NCBI GenBank assembly: GCA_034670405.1
Contig: JAXDDX010000178.1
Location: 558,001-622,000, forward strand
Length of the DNA: 64,000 nt
Direction of reading: 5' to 3'
DNA from: Hoplostethus atlanticus
Lineage: Eukaryota; Chordata; Actinopteri; Trachichthyiformes; Trachichthyidae
Both the position numbers and the translations under genes were made by a program. The stretch's first letter is position 1; each line of letters opens with the position of its first letter. Positions 47,101 to 56,508 of the stretch are shown one piece after another. A model generated the notes under the pieces. The model was not told the DNA's origin and made no database searches. It saw nothing but the letters and a program-made list of their open reading frames with translations.

Positions 47101-50100
47101 ATGATGGCGCAATGACGCAAAAATAAAGAAATAATCGATAATTCCCCTCAAATGCATTAAAACTAAAGTAACGAGCCTGTTTTGAAAATGTAAAAGTAAA
47201 AGTGTAAGGGGTAAAAGTAAAAAGTTGTCAGAAAAATAAAGTAAAGTACAGATACCTGAAAACTCTGTGACCCATTTTTGACCTCTAACCCACAGTTTAA
47301 GAAATGCTACAGTCTGTGGTGTTGGTGGGTGCAGTCATTGGCTCGGAAAACACCTGATTAGAAAGCGTGTTTGAAACTGAAAAGTTTACGTGACATAAGC
47401 TAGTTTCTGTGACATTTCCATATAGCAGATAATGGAAATAGAGAAGCGAAGAGGAGCAAACACGACTATGAAAATTACAGTGGAAGGAGAACTGTTGTGT
47501 TTGTGTGTGCTTGGTCAATTTATAGGCGTGCGTGTGCATGCGTGATAATTTCCCTTTTGTGTACAACTTCCTCCTCCAGAGGGTAAACAGGGCTTTATTT
47601 ATGAAACCGCGAAGCTCTCTCGGGTAAACTCCACCAGGGACTAATTCTATCTAAATCTCTTTTGGGGCCGTGAAGCCATGCAGAATATGACAAACTTGTA
47701 TCAAACTGACAGAAATTGCCTCTGCGTGTTAGTGAGTGTGCAGCCGGTCAAGGTCTCTCGTTGTGCTAAAAATGTCACCAGACACATATTTCAGCTTTGG
47801 CATCCACTCCAAGACTCGCGAGGTCATGCACGAAAAGGTTTTGACAAAGTTATATCGGACCATGTTCGTTCCGTGTGCAAACAACATGGAAAAAAAAAAT
47901 CTATTGAAACTGGCATCAAGTGTATCGTGAAGAATGCCGGGAACTTGAGATATGTCATTACGCTCGCATAGGCACGCCATCACACGCGCGAGCGCACACA
48001 GAAAAACCCCTCTCGTATTTGTTTTCGATCGTGGTGGCGGTGCTGACAGGCTGGAGATGTGTATCAAGTCGGATTGCCGTAACGCCCCCAGACGACGGTC
48101 TCTCCCCTGCCTTCTGTAACTCCTCTACTCCCTGGTTACCACGGCCTTAGCTGTGTTGACAGAGGTGATAAGGATGGTTTTAGTGTAGTGGTGGTGACGT
48201 ATCATCATCTGAACACAGCACTGCTACCTAGACTTGTTTGTTGTTTATGATGCTGTTTTCTTCATAGTCCTCTCCATCCTCAATCTGTTTGAGTATATCA
48301 TCAGAGAAAACAAAGAGGTTGGGCATAGATGCATTTCATATCCATCTGAGAGCCTGAAGGACAGACTGAGACTGGTATGTGTGTAAAAACTTCTAAGATG
48401 TTAAGGAGGCAAAGGGCCTTTTACCGCCTTCTCCTTCAGCACACCGATATTAACTCATGCCCACTCCTGCTGTTGACATTGGCCTGGCAGTGACACCCAG
48501 CCACTGCAGTGGACTAAGTCACGCACACACTGTATGAGCTACAGATCTAAACTGAAGTTGACTTGATAAAGCAAGGCTGAGGTTCCCTATGGTTTCAAGG
48601 CTGAATCTCACCGATGGCCAGAATGCGGCGATTCTGTTACAAGCAGATAAAGTTGGTGCTTCTGAGATACTCGTAGAATGTACAGTATGTGGGGACGTGA
48701 CACCTGTACATGATAAAATGTCGTGAAATGTTTAACCTCCAGCTCATTTGCCCATGGAAATGTATGAGTCATAGCAAATAATACCATTGAATCCTCCATA
48801 CCGAGATAGTGAGATGGCGTATGTAACATGGACAGCCAAGAGGGGAGGTCGGCCAGAACTGCTTTGAGGGGTTTTTCATTAGTCTTTGTTGGTTTTAATC
48901 TCTGTTAATCAAGTAAGATTATTCCATCCATTGCCCTTAAATCTTAATCTACACGAGTCACTAACAAATTGATACGAGTGTGTGTTTTTTACGACAATGA
49001 TCTCACACTGTGCTACTCTCGGTATTAAAGCTGACCCTGCCCAGCTCTGCCACTCCTGTTCTTTATGAAGTGTCACCTGGCGTCATATATACACGTCTTT
49101 CTCACATTTTGCCACTCCCTCACTAACATCTTGCTTAATGTCCTAATCCACTCCTGTTACATGATTTGTTTTGTGTGTGCGCACATGCGTGAGTGAGTGT
49201 GTACGGATGTACAAGGTGTGTTGAGCCTGCAGGTTTTTCATCTATAAATGAGTTTTGGTTCAAAAGTGATACGGACATGAGGTCACGCAGGGCATGTACA
49301 CTGTTTGTTCCTGGAAAATAATCTAATCACATTCAGATTCTGATATTAGTCATTGATATTATATTTTCTCACGACTTCCTCATGCTTTTGAGGTGCCTAG
49401 TTGATGAAAACTGTTTGTGTAAGGCGTCCACCCCTCTCTGGCTCCTGAAGGGAGGCTGTGAATGTAATGAGTCAGTGCATACAGATGGGGAGCTGAGGTT
49501 AACAGGCTAAGCCATCATCCAAAGACCTCCCACTGTTTTGTACCCTTCTTCGAGCTGCCCCGTGGCTTCCTCTGTTGCCCTGTAAACACAAAGCGAGTGG
49601 ACTAAATGGGAACAGGCGTCATGACAGCACACTTAAACAAACAAGAGGCAGCGTTTTCTTTGAAGATGGTAAAACGAACTTGGCCGCACTTGCGACTGAC
49701 ACATCTAGGTGCAATAAATAGCCCTCATTTAGTTCTAATCTCTTGAGTCACATCATTTGTTAACCTTTTGACGCAATGAACTTTTTAGTGAACCATATTA
49801 TTCTCCATGACTACAGAGGAAAACTCATCACATATCTGACTGATCCATCATCACGGCCTAATCTTTCACAAAAGACGTCACATGTCTAACAACAGATACA
49901 AGGCCCAGATTTTGACATCTAATTCTGTTTTTTGTTGTTGTAATCATATATTTGGACTCTATTGTGTCTACGCGAGAGATCATGATCACGATTGTGTGTG
50001 TGTGTGTGTATTTTTTACGGCTGCAGGAATGACAACGACCGATGCTACCACGCGTTACGTCAGCACCAGTGGGGCGACATCCTCCGCTTCCACAGCCCCT

Positions 50101-53100
50101 CACACAACCATAACCACAACCTTGACACCACAACAGGAAACCTCCACAGCGCCAGGCACCACCCTCAAACCCAATGCTACGCCTTCACCGGCAACCACCA
50201 CCATCGGAGTAGTGCCTAAAGAGACTGTCACCAAGACTGGAACACCAGGGCCCGCAGAACCAAGCACCGCACCTGCAGATGGCACGACCAGTCATACAAA
50301 TGTTACTACTACTACTACCCCTTCCACTGCAAGTCCTGGGACGGACCTACCATCCACAACTAGTGAGAACATTTCCACCACACGCATCACATCCGAGCAA
50401 AAGGCTACCACAGAAAGACCCACAGACAACACCACTACCGTGCAGACAAGTACAGCGAATTCACACACACTTAGCGCGATCACAAGTACAAAGACCACTA
50501 ACACCTCTTCTGAAGTTCCCATGTCCACCGCCGCACCTCCTCCTTCTTCTCCCACCATCTCCACCTCCAGCTCTCTCCCTACTAACACCTCCAGTAGTGT
50601 CGTAGCCCCCACTGGAAATACCACCACCCCTAGCCCCTCAACAACAACCTCTACAGGTAGGCCTCGCAACATGATGGGTGCAACCTTTGCACAAAATTAT
50701 TTACTTTTATTAGAATTCAGTAATCCAAAGAGGAACGTGAGTAAACATGAGGAACACGAGTTAAAGCTGCGCTAGGCAATTTTGCACGTTGGCGACCCCA
50801 AATGGCAGTGAGAGGTAACTGAAATTTAAAGAGTTTTTTGTAAGTTTCCTGGTTTTCCCGCCAGTGACCATATCCGACACCAGAATTTACTTTGGGTAAA
50901 TAGGGCAAATCTACAGCATCTCAATTAGGGAGGTTATGACGCTCTTCTCAGCTTCACTGTAATTTAGGCTGATAAGACGGATGTATGTTACAGAAAAACC
51001 TTGCCTAGTGCAGCTTTATTACTTAGAAGAACATGCATATAGTTCCACTATGAGATGTCAGTGTTGTGCTGTGCTCTGTCTTTGAATGTCTTTAGATTAA
51101 TTTCATATTTCTCTATGGTATAGTGACTGACTCCACTACTGGTCTGACTCATTCCACTGAGCCAGCTACTGGAATGACAGCCGTCTCAGTCACCACCGGG
51201 GGCAACACCACCGACGCAGCCAACAAAACACGGACCACCATGCAGCCATCAAACACCACCGATGCAGCCAACAAAACACGGACCACCATGCAGCCAACAA
51301 ACACCACAATTCAGGCAACAGACACCACCATGCAGCCAACAAACACCACAATTCAGGCAACAGACACCACCATGCAGCCATCAAACACCACCGATGCAGC
51401 CAACAAAACACGGACCACCATGCAGCCAACAAACACCACAATTCAGGCAACAGACACCACCATGCAGCCAACAAACACCACAATTCAGGCAACAGACACC
51501 ACCATGCAGCCAACAAACACCACAATTCAGGCAACAGACACCACCATGCAGCCATCAAACACCACCGATGCAGGCAACAAAACACGGACCACCATGCAGC
51601 CAACAAACACCACATTACAGCCAACAAACACCACCATGCAGCCAACAAACACCACATTACAGCCAACAAACACCACCATGCAGCCAACAAACACCACATT
51701 ACAACCAGCAAACACCACCATGCAGCCAACAAACACCACCATGCAGCCAAGAAACACCACATTACAACCAACAAACACCACCATGCAGCCAACAAACACC
51801 ACCATGCAGCCAGCAAACACCACCATGCAGCCAACAAACACCACATTACAACCAACAAACACCACCATGCAGCCAGCAAACACCACCATGCAGCCAACAA
51901 ACACCACATTACAACCAACAAACACCACCATGCAGCCAACAAACACCACATTACAGCCAACAAACACCACCATGCAGCCAGCAAACACCACCATGCAGCC
52001 AACAAACACCACATTACAACCAACAAACACCACCATGCAGCCAACAAACACCACCATGCAGCCAACAAACACCACATTACAGCCAACAAACACCACCATG
52101 CAGCCAGCAAACACCACCATGCAGCCAACAAACACCACATTACAACCAACAAACACCACCATGCAGCCAACAAACACCACATTACAACCAACCGACACCA
52201 CCATGCAGCCAACAGACACCACCAAGCAGCCAACAGACACCACCATGCAGTCAACAGACACCACCATGCAGCCAACAGACACCACCATGCAGCCAACAGA
52301 CACCACCATGCAGCCAACAGACACCACCATTCGGCCAACAGGCACCACCATTCGGCCAACAGGCACCACCATGCGGCCAACAGGCACCACCATGCGGCCA
52401 ACCGACACCACCATGCGGCCAACAGACACCACCATTCAGCCAACAGGCACCACCATGCCCCCAACCGACACCACCATGCAGCCAACAGACACCACCATTC
52501 GGCCAACAGGCACCACCATTCGGCCAACAGGCACCACCATTCGGCCAACAGGCACCACCATGCGGCCAACCGACACCACCATGCAGCCAACAGGCACCAC
52601 CATTCGGCCAACAGGCACCACCATGCAGCCAACAGACACCACCATGCAGCCAACAGACACCACCATTCGGCCAACAGGCACCACCATTCGGCCAACAGGC
52701 ACCACCATGCGGCCAACCGACACCACCATGCTTCCAACAGACACCACCAACCGCTCCACCACAGCACCTCCACCCATCACCACCCTGTCTCCAATCATAG
52801 GTTTGTACCTGTCTGCTAACTGTAAGTGCTTGATGTCACTGTGTGTGGATGCCCATGAAGCCACCTGGTAAAGAGCTGAGGACAGTGATCTCCAAACACG
52901 TGCTATCGGGAGCCATCGTATGCAGGTTTTTATTCCAGGCAATCAGAACAGCAGCCGATTTCACCGATTAACACACCTTCAACCACAGAGGTTGGAATGG
53001 AAACCTGCATATACACGGCTCTCGATTGCACATGGTTGGAGACTGCCGGTTTATGGTATGGTGTGATCAAACAACGTGTATTTAATAGATAAAAAGAGGA

Positions 53101-56100
53101 TTTATTGTGTGAAGTGAGAAAACATTTACTTTTCTTCATCCGTCACCAGTGTGTACCTCCAATACCTTGTGTCCTGTTGAGAGTACCTGTCTTGGTGGCG
53201 CTTGTCAGTGTTTCTCTGGTAGCATCCTGGTAAACGGCCGCTGCACACAAGGTAAGGGCATTGGACGGTGATGATAATGAGGATGATGAGGATTGATCAT
53301 GATGATAATGATGATGCCGGTGGTGATGAGTCTTTTACTAAAATCCCTCATTTCTCCTCGCTTCCTCAGCCCAAGTGTTCCCAGGCCAACTTCATCTCAC
53401 CTCCTTGACATTTGATAACGAAATGAGGAACAAGTCCTCACCGTTATTTCAGGAGACGGCGGCAAAAATCTCAGGGGTGGTACGTCCTGCACTTGCACAA
53501 TTAAATTACGTTCTCCTCTTTCAGTGACTAAACCGCATGTTCGTTCTATTTCCCAGCTCAGAGATGTCCTCAGGAGTCAACCGAGATATATAAGGTCTGA
53601 CGTTGTGCAACTTGCGTAAGTATCTCCTCTTTCTCTTGCACATCAAGATCATAAGATCATCATTTCTTACCAAGGGTTTCTTAGAGTTTGTGGCGCTTCT
53701 TTATAATTCTATAGACCGGGCAGTGTAAATGCAACTGTGAATAACATCTTTGGAGATACCGATGCCACTCAGGAGTCCATTGATAAGGCCATTAGAGAGG
53801 CTATAACCAACTCACAGGGCACTGATGCGCTGTTGGCTGATGCAGAATTTAGCGGTATGTATTTCTAATACACTACTCTGTCAATAGAAGGTGCACTTAA
53901 CTTGAATAGAATATGTTGCATTAATGTTTGTACCAGCATGTCGATTTTCTCTCAAATGTGCCTGCTCCCCTGTTTCTGTCTCAGAGGCGAGCCTGTGTGA
54001 CCAGGAGCCAGTGCCCTGTGAACCCACCACTACTGTATGTTCATATAAAAACGGACGGGCTACTTGTTCCTGTAAAGATGGTTACATCTCCAACATCTTC
54101 TCAAACATCAGCTGCATAGGTAATAGCAACTATTTATCTACTGTATCGCTTAAATATTCTGCATGTATCCAATTCTTTATGTTAGGTTTAGATAGAATTC
54201 AATTTATTATGTTTCAAAGGTTGTATCTTGTACTCTAAGCTTGTTGCCATAGTGCTATAGATTATTATGGGCCCATATATGCTGGGAATGGGTAACATAC
54301 ACACAGATGAAGGCCCGCAGTGTCTGAGAACAAGTGAATTATTCTTGGCTAATCTGCAGTGAAGCGAACTGTAACACAACATCCTCATCCTCACTGAAAT
54401 ACTTTTCTGTGAGGGTGAGGGAGAGAAACAACAGCGAGAGAGCGAGGGAGACAAGGTCAAGTGCTGCAGACTTTTCTCCACGCCGACCCTTGATCCTGGC
54501 TTCATATATCTCTGTAATTTATTCCTTTGCAATGGGGTCGTTTCCCCGGAAACAAGTGGAAGAACGACAGTCTCCTCCGTGGATTGGTTGTCACCAGCAG
54601 CAACAGCTATAGGGAGAGCTAATAAAGAATAAGGCATTTATTATACAGACGCATGCTGGGTGCGCTACTGTTGGTTCTCCGAGAAAAACATAATGCACTA
54701 TAATGCCCTTGTTACTAATGGTCATTATTCAGCATCCATTTTGGTGCACTGCAACTCTCATTATACTCATGTTCCCGTTGCGCGTGCAGCCAGGCGTACT
54801 TCTCCAGCCGCTGTGTCTGAGCCCGCAATAGGAGGTTGAGGCGTTCTCATTTCAGTCTCTTTGCACAGAACGTCTTGTTTCTGTACGTTACGATGTTTCA
54901 TCTTCTTCTCGTAGCTTGTCCAAGCGGTCAGAGGGCAGAGGGAACCAAGTGCCAACCGTGAGTACATGCATCTGCTGTTTTGTTTATGTCTGTTCAAGGA
55001 TTGGGAGGGGGGGGGGCAGGTGGGCCTTTGAAGTAACTGGCGCCCCCGTGTGTTTCCATGGTTAAACTGCAGTCCACTTTGCAGATCTGTAGTAAAGGCC
55101 CGAACCATGGATGTCTGTTTAACTGCTCTTTTGTCTTTCAGATGCCCATTTGGCTATGCTGGGTTCAACTGCAGTGACTGTAAGTTAAGGCACAATTTAG
55201 TAATAGCAGTAGTAACAATATTTGTTATGTATTGATCCCAAAAATGTATCCCCAAATTGATTGATGTCTTTGTAGCGGCTCTGCTGGCAGTAGTGGTCAT
55301 CGCTGTGGTCCTGGGGGGAGTTCTGCTCATCCTGGTGCTGGCCTTGTTCATATACTGCTGCTGGTGAGAATACTCAAAAACAACATCTCCTCCCCCACGT
55401 CACGAGCCCTCATACTGATTCACTCTGCTCCTGCTGTAAATAATGATCAACCCATCGCTCCCTGGAGAGAATGGCATCTTTGTCAACGGTGTCTTGCAAC
55501 AATTTTGATATGCTCACAGTTTCACATCCTCTGTTGTCCGGATTTCAGGAGGATGTGCTCAAAGAAAAAGCCGTACAGCAACAGTCCATACCCAGTTGAG
55601 AACAGGAGCGGCACCTGGCCCATTGAAGGCATTACCCCTATTCCCCGGGCCACCACTAACTGGGAAGCAGCCCCTCCCATAGAGATGACAGAAGGGGGCA
55701 GCACTCATGCCCTGGTGAATAAGAAGCAACCGACAAACGGTGTGGTGAGTTGTTCCTCTGATCCTCAGCCTTAAGCTTGTGTATTGCCCCCACCCCACAC
55801 CCTGTGGCATCCAGACTGCTTCTGCTTCCTAAATCAATGCAACATTGCATCTGTAATTTCAGAGAGGTTGACAGAGATTAGTCACTGTGATTCCATGTTT
55901 TCAATCCTATGCACACTAGTATGTTACTCCAGATCGTCCACGATGTATGTAGTGCTAGCATGTAGCATGTAGTGCTACCCTGTCGCCTGCCTGACTCCCA
56001 GTGTGTTGCTTTAGGGGCATCAGAAGGTGCACAAAGGATGGAAGAAGGTAAGGCAAGGCAAGGCTTTTAGACTCTTGCTGCACCTGTTCCCCCTGATGAT

Positions 56101-56508
56101 TTAGACACAATGGGAACAATGATGGTGTGATTGGTGGGGTGATGGGAGGCTTCATGTACACTGTGAGGAGACTGTAAGGGGGATTTCTGAAAGCAGTTCA
56201 AAGAGACGCAGGCGATGCTCGAGTTTCTGAATAGTTCTCATTGCACGGTGGTGTTTCTGTGTGCACCTACTTGTATGTGCATGCGTGTGTGTGCTTATCT
56301 ATTTGCTGGCTTCTGTGAGTGTTTGTGTGTGTGTGTGTGAACCTCCAAGAGATTCTAATACCCTCAATGGTTCCGCTGACAGGGGTCATACGATCTCAAC
56401 CCAGAGGGACTGAAGACCTTCAAGGGTAAAAACCCTTCTCGTTACTCCTACCTGGTCCAAGGCCATGAGAACCCCTACTTCTTACCGGAAGAGGGCAAGA
56501 AAAACTGA
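42084..56508 (+). CDS. muc13: MUC13-like transmembrane mucin, whole gene (14 coding exons)
   Basis: Fourteen exons, all with GT-AG junctions, join in frame to 3429 bases (1142 residues). Order: signal peptide (1-17), Thr/Ser/Pro mucin domain (18-787) with a tandem array, EGF-like (787-821), SEA (about 821-923), EGF-like (924-969), Cys-rich (969-996), membrane helix (about 997-1023) and a 118-residue cytoplasmic tail. The juxtamembrane CPFGYAGFNCSD matches the CAFGYSGLDCKD region I recall for MUC13, and EGF-SEA-EGF-EGF is the MUC13 order. Such mucins form a heavily O-glycosylated brush on epithelial apical surfaces, and the SEA domain self-cleaves at G|S. Alternatives are a MUC3/12/17 relative or a lineage-specific fish mucin. 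The tail is longer than in human MUC13 and shares little with it beyond an NPY. Confidence 0.88.
43494..43515. repeat. Poly-C homopolymer
   Basis: About 22 consecutive C, a region where length is unreliable in both genomes and assemblies. Confidence 0.95.
44128..44180. repeat. TC microsatellite
   Basis: About 25 TC units with one CG interruption in mucin intron 1. Confidence 0.95.
46703..47261. mobile_element. Dispersed fish repeat inserted in another repeat
   Basis: It begins CAGAGGTGGCAAAAGTAC and is full of AAGTAGAAGTAC/AAGTAAAAGT words, as in a very common fish DNA-transposon-like repeat. The flanks read GCACGGGACCCAAAGTGGC on the left and GTGACCCATTTTTGACCTC with CACAGTTTAAGAAATGCT on the right. 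Those halves look like one older repeat interrupted by the newer one. No clean terminal inverted repeat was found at the right end. Confidence 0.55.
50027..50656 (+). CDS. muc13: Mucin exon 2 (non-repetitive Thr/Ser/Pro domain)
   Basis: 630 bases (residues 18-228) between CTGCAG and GTAGGC, encoding a Thr/Ser/Pro-rich chain that starts GMTTTDATTRYVSTSGATSS and has no cysteine. This is a classic O-glycosylation domain without tandem repeats. Several NTT/NTS sequons are also present. Confidence 0.88.
50657..51123 (+). other. Mucin intron 2
   Basis: A 467-base intron. More than half of it is a MITE (50762-51018) with 18-base terminal inverted repeats; the rest is plain AT-rich sequence. Confidence 0.88.
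50762..51018. mobile_element. MITE with TAAAGCTGCRCTAGGCAA terminal inverted repeats
   Basis: It starts TAAAGCTGCGCTAGGCAA and ends with the inverted copy TTGCCTAGTGCAGCTTTA, 17 of 18 bases matching. At 257 bp it is non-coding. The exact target duplication is ambiguous because the ends are AT-rich, so I do not assign a superfamily. Confidence 0.8.
51124..52800 (+). CDS. muc13: Mucin exon 3 (tandem-repeat domain)
   Basis: A 1677-base exon encoding residues 228-787. A short unique lead (TDSTTGLTHSTEPATG) is followed by heptad repeats of NTTMQPT/NTTLQPT type and then DTTMQPT and GTTIRPT variants, ending in a Thr/Ser/Pro stretch and the donor ATAG|GTTTGT. Thr is the main O-glycan acceptor. The array also provides about 37 NTT and 4 NKT N-glycosylation sequons in its first two thirds. 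Because the repeat is 21 bp long, other frames on both strands stay open too; they are artefacts of repetition. Confidence 0.88.
51205..52750 (+). repeat. 21-bp coding minisatellite
   Basis: Tandem 21-bp units, consensus AACACCACCATGCAGCCAAC plus one A, each encoding seven residues. Near the start are longer composite units that insert DAANKTRTTMQPT or IQAT. Up to about 52190 the first codon of nearly every unit is AAC (Asn). From 52194 it becomes GAC (Asp), and from about 52330 GGC (Gly) is interspersed with ATTCGG in place of ATGCAG. Within the Asn part, L-M-M three-unit blocks recur. Confidence 0.95.
52801..53149 (+). other. Mucin intron 3
   Basis: A 349-base intron with a GTTTGT donor and CACCAG acceptor. 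It is nearly half filled by a foldback MITE at 52883-53045. Confidence 0.87.
52883..53045. mobile_element. Foldback MITE
   Basis: The left arm (CAGTGATCTCCAAACACGTG through ATGCAGGTTT, about 52883-52930) pairs with the right arm (about 52999-53045, AAACCTGCAT...TTGGAGACTG) with a few mismatches. The CAGTG-like ends are reminiscent of hAT elements, but the 8-base flanks differ, so no target duplication is confirmed. Confidence 0.7.
53150..53251 (+). CDS. muc13: Mucin exon 4 (EGF-like domain 1)
   Basis: 102 bases encoding VCTSNTLCPVESTCLGGACQ and CFSGSILVNGRCTQ. Six cysteines are spaced as in an EGF module and CxCF is visible. Phase is 1 at both ends, as expected of a symmetric EGF exon. Confidence 0.92.
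53370..53479 (+). CDS. muc13: Mucin exon 5 (SEA domain, first part)
   Basis: 110 bases encoding AQVFPGQLHLTSLTFDNEMR and NKSSPLFQETAAKISGV, the N-terminal strand and helix of the SEA fold. Donor is GTG|GTACGT. The preceding 118-base intron has GATGAT-type trinucleotide repeats. Confidence 0.92.
53557..53615 (+). CDS. muc13: Mucin exon 6 (SEA domain, middle)
   Basis: 59 bases encoding LRDVLRSQPRYIRSDVVQL plus a split Ala codon, between CCCAG and GTAAGT. It sits between two introns of about 77 and 99 bases. Confidence 0.92.
53715..53854 (+). CDS. muc13: Mucin exon 7 (SEA domain with cleavage motif)
   Basis: 140 bases encoding APGSVNATVNNIFGDTDATQ and onward through AIREAITNSQGTDALLADAE. PGSV at residues 878-881 aligns with the GSVVV autocleavage site of SEA domains, so the precursor is expected to split between Gly879 and Ser880. 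The NAT sequon is right beside the site. Confidence 0.92.
53985..54119 (+). CDS. muc13: Mucin exon 8 (EGF-like domain 2)
   Basis: 135 bases, phase 1 at both ends, encoding EASLCDQEPVPCEPTTTVCS, YKNGRATCSCKDGY and a terminal ISCI. Six cysteines in EGF order are present, with TCSCKDGY as the characteristic block. Confidence 0.92.
   Translation, partial: RRACVTRSQCPVNPPLLYVHIKTDGLLVPVKMVTSPTSSQTSAA
54120..54914 (+). other. Mucin intron 8
   Basis: A 795-base intron with a GTAATA donor and CTCGTAG acceptor. Nothing beyond plain sequence was recognised. Confidence 0.85.
54915..54957 (+). CDS. muc13: Mucin exon 9 (Cys-rich linker)
   Basis: 43 bases encoding ACPSGQRAEGTKCQ and a split Pro codon. 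Together with exon 10 it forms a partial EGF-like unit before the membrane. Confidence 0.85.
55142..55179 (+). CDS. muc13: Mucin exon 10 (juxtamembrane Cys motif)
   Basis: 38 bases encoding PCPFGYAGFNCSD before the donor GACT|GTAAGT. The CxFGYxGxxC pattern is the best single match to MUC13. It is a very short exon but phase-consistent on both sides. Confidence 0.88.
55276..55363 (+). CDS. muc13: Mucin exon 11 (transmembrane helix)
   Basis: 88 bases encoding ALLAVVVIAVVLGGVLLILV followed by LALFIYCCW, a single uninterrupted hydrophobic helix ending in two cysteines that could be palmitoylated. Confidence 0.93.
55549..55744 (+). CDS. muc13: Mucin exon 12 (cytoplasmic tail, first part)
   Basis: 196 bases. 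The positive stop-transfer RRMCSKKK is followed by SNSPYPVENRSGTWPIEG and PIPRATTNWEAAPPIEMTEG, with several Ser, Thr and Tyr that could be signalling sites. Ends GGTGTG|GTGAGT. Confidence 0.9.
56015..56047 (+). CDS. muc13: Mucin exon 13 (33-base microexon)
   Basis: Eleven codons, GHQKVHKGWKK, between CTTTAG and GTAAGG, phase 0 at both ends. It could therefore be skipped without breaking frame, which would give an alternative tail. Confidence 0.8.
56048..56382 (+). other. Mucin intron 13
   Basis: A 335-base intron with a short GT microsatellite near 56325. Nothing else was seen. Confidence 0.88.
56383..56508 (+). CDS. muc13: Mucin exon 14 (end of tail and stop)
   Basis: 126 bases encoding GSYDLNPEGLKTFKGKNPSR and YSYLVQGHENPYF, ending EEGKKN then TGA at 56506-56508. 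The Tyr-rich end with ENPYF resembles PTB/NPxY-type docking motifs, which is an inference. Confidence 0.9.
   Translation, partial: GSYDLNPEGLKTFKGKNPSRYSYLVQGHENPYFLPEEGKKN

Larger units (their letters stand above)
42136..50026 (+). other. Mucin intron 1
   Basis: A 7.9-kb intron. It contains a 22-base poly-C run (43494-43515), a TC microsatellite (about 44128-44180), a dispersed fish repeat (about 46703-47261) and a GT run (about 49995-50010) close to the acceptor. Additional short mucin exons could be hidden here, but none is needed for frame. Confidence 0.75.

Noticed and set aside
51190-52943. Very long open frames on the opposite strand and in a second plus-strand frame over the mucin exon (up to about 527 codons).
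   Set aside because: They result from a stop-free 21-bp repeat read in other frames; the true frame is fixed by splice phase and by the EGF/SEA exons downstream.
42084-56508. Assignment of the mucin to HEG1, which has EGF repeats and a Ser/Thr-rich ectodomain.
   Set aside because: A SEA domain with a GSV cleavage motif and the CxFGYxGxxC juxtamembrane block fit MUC13 better.
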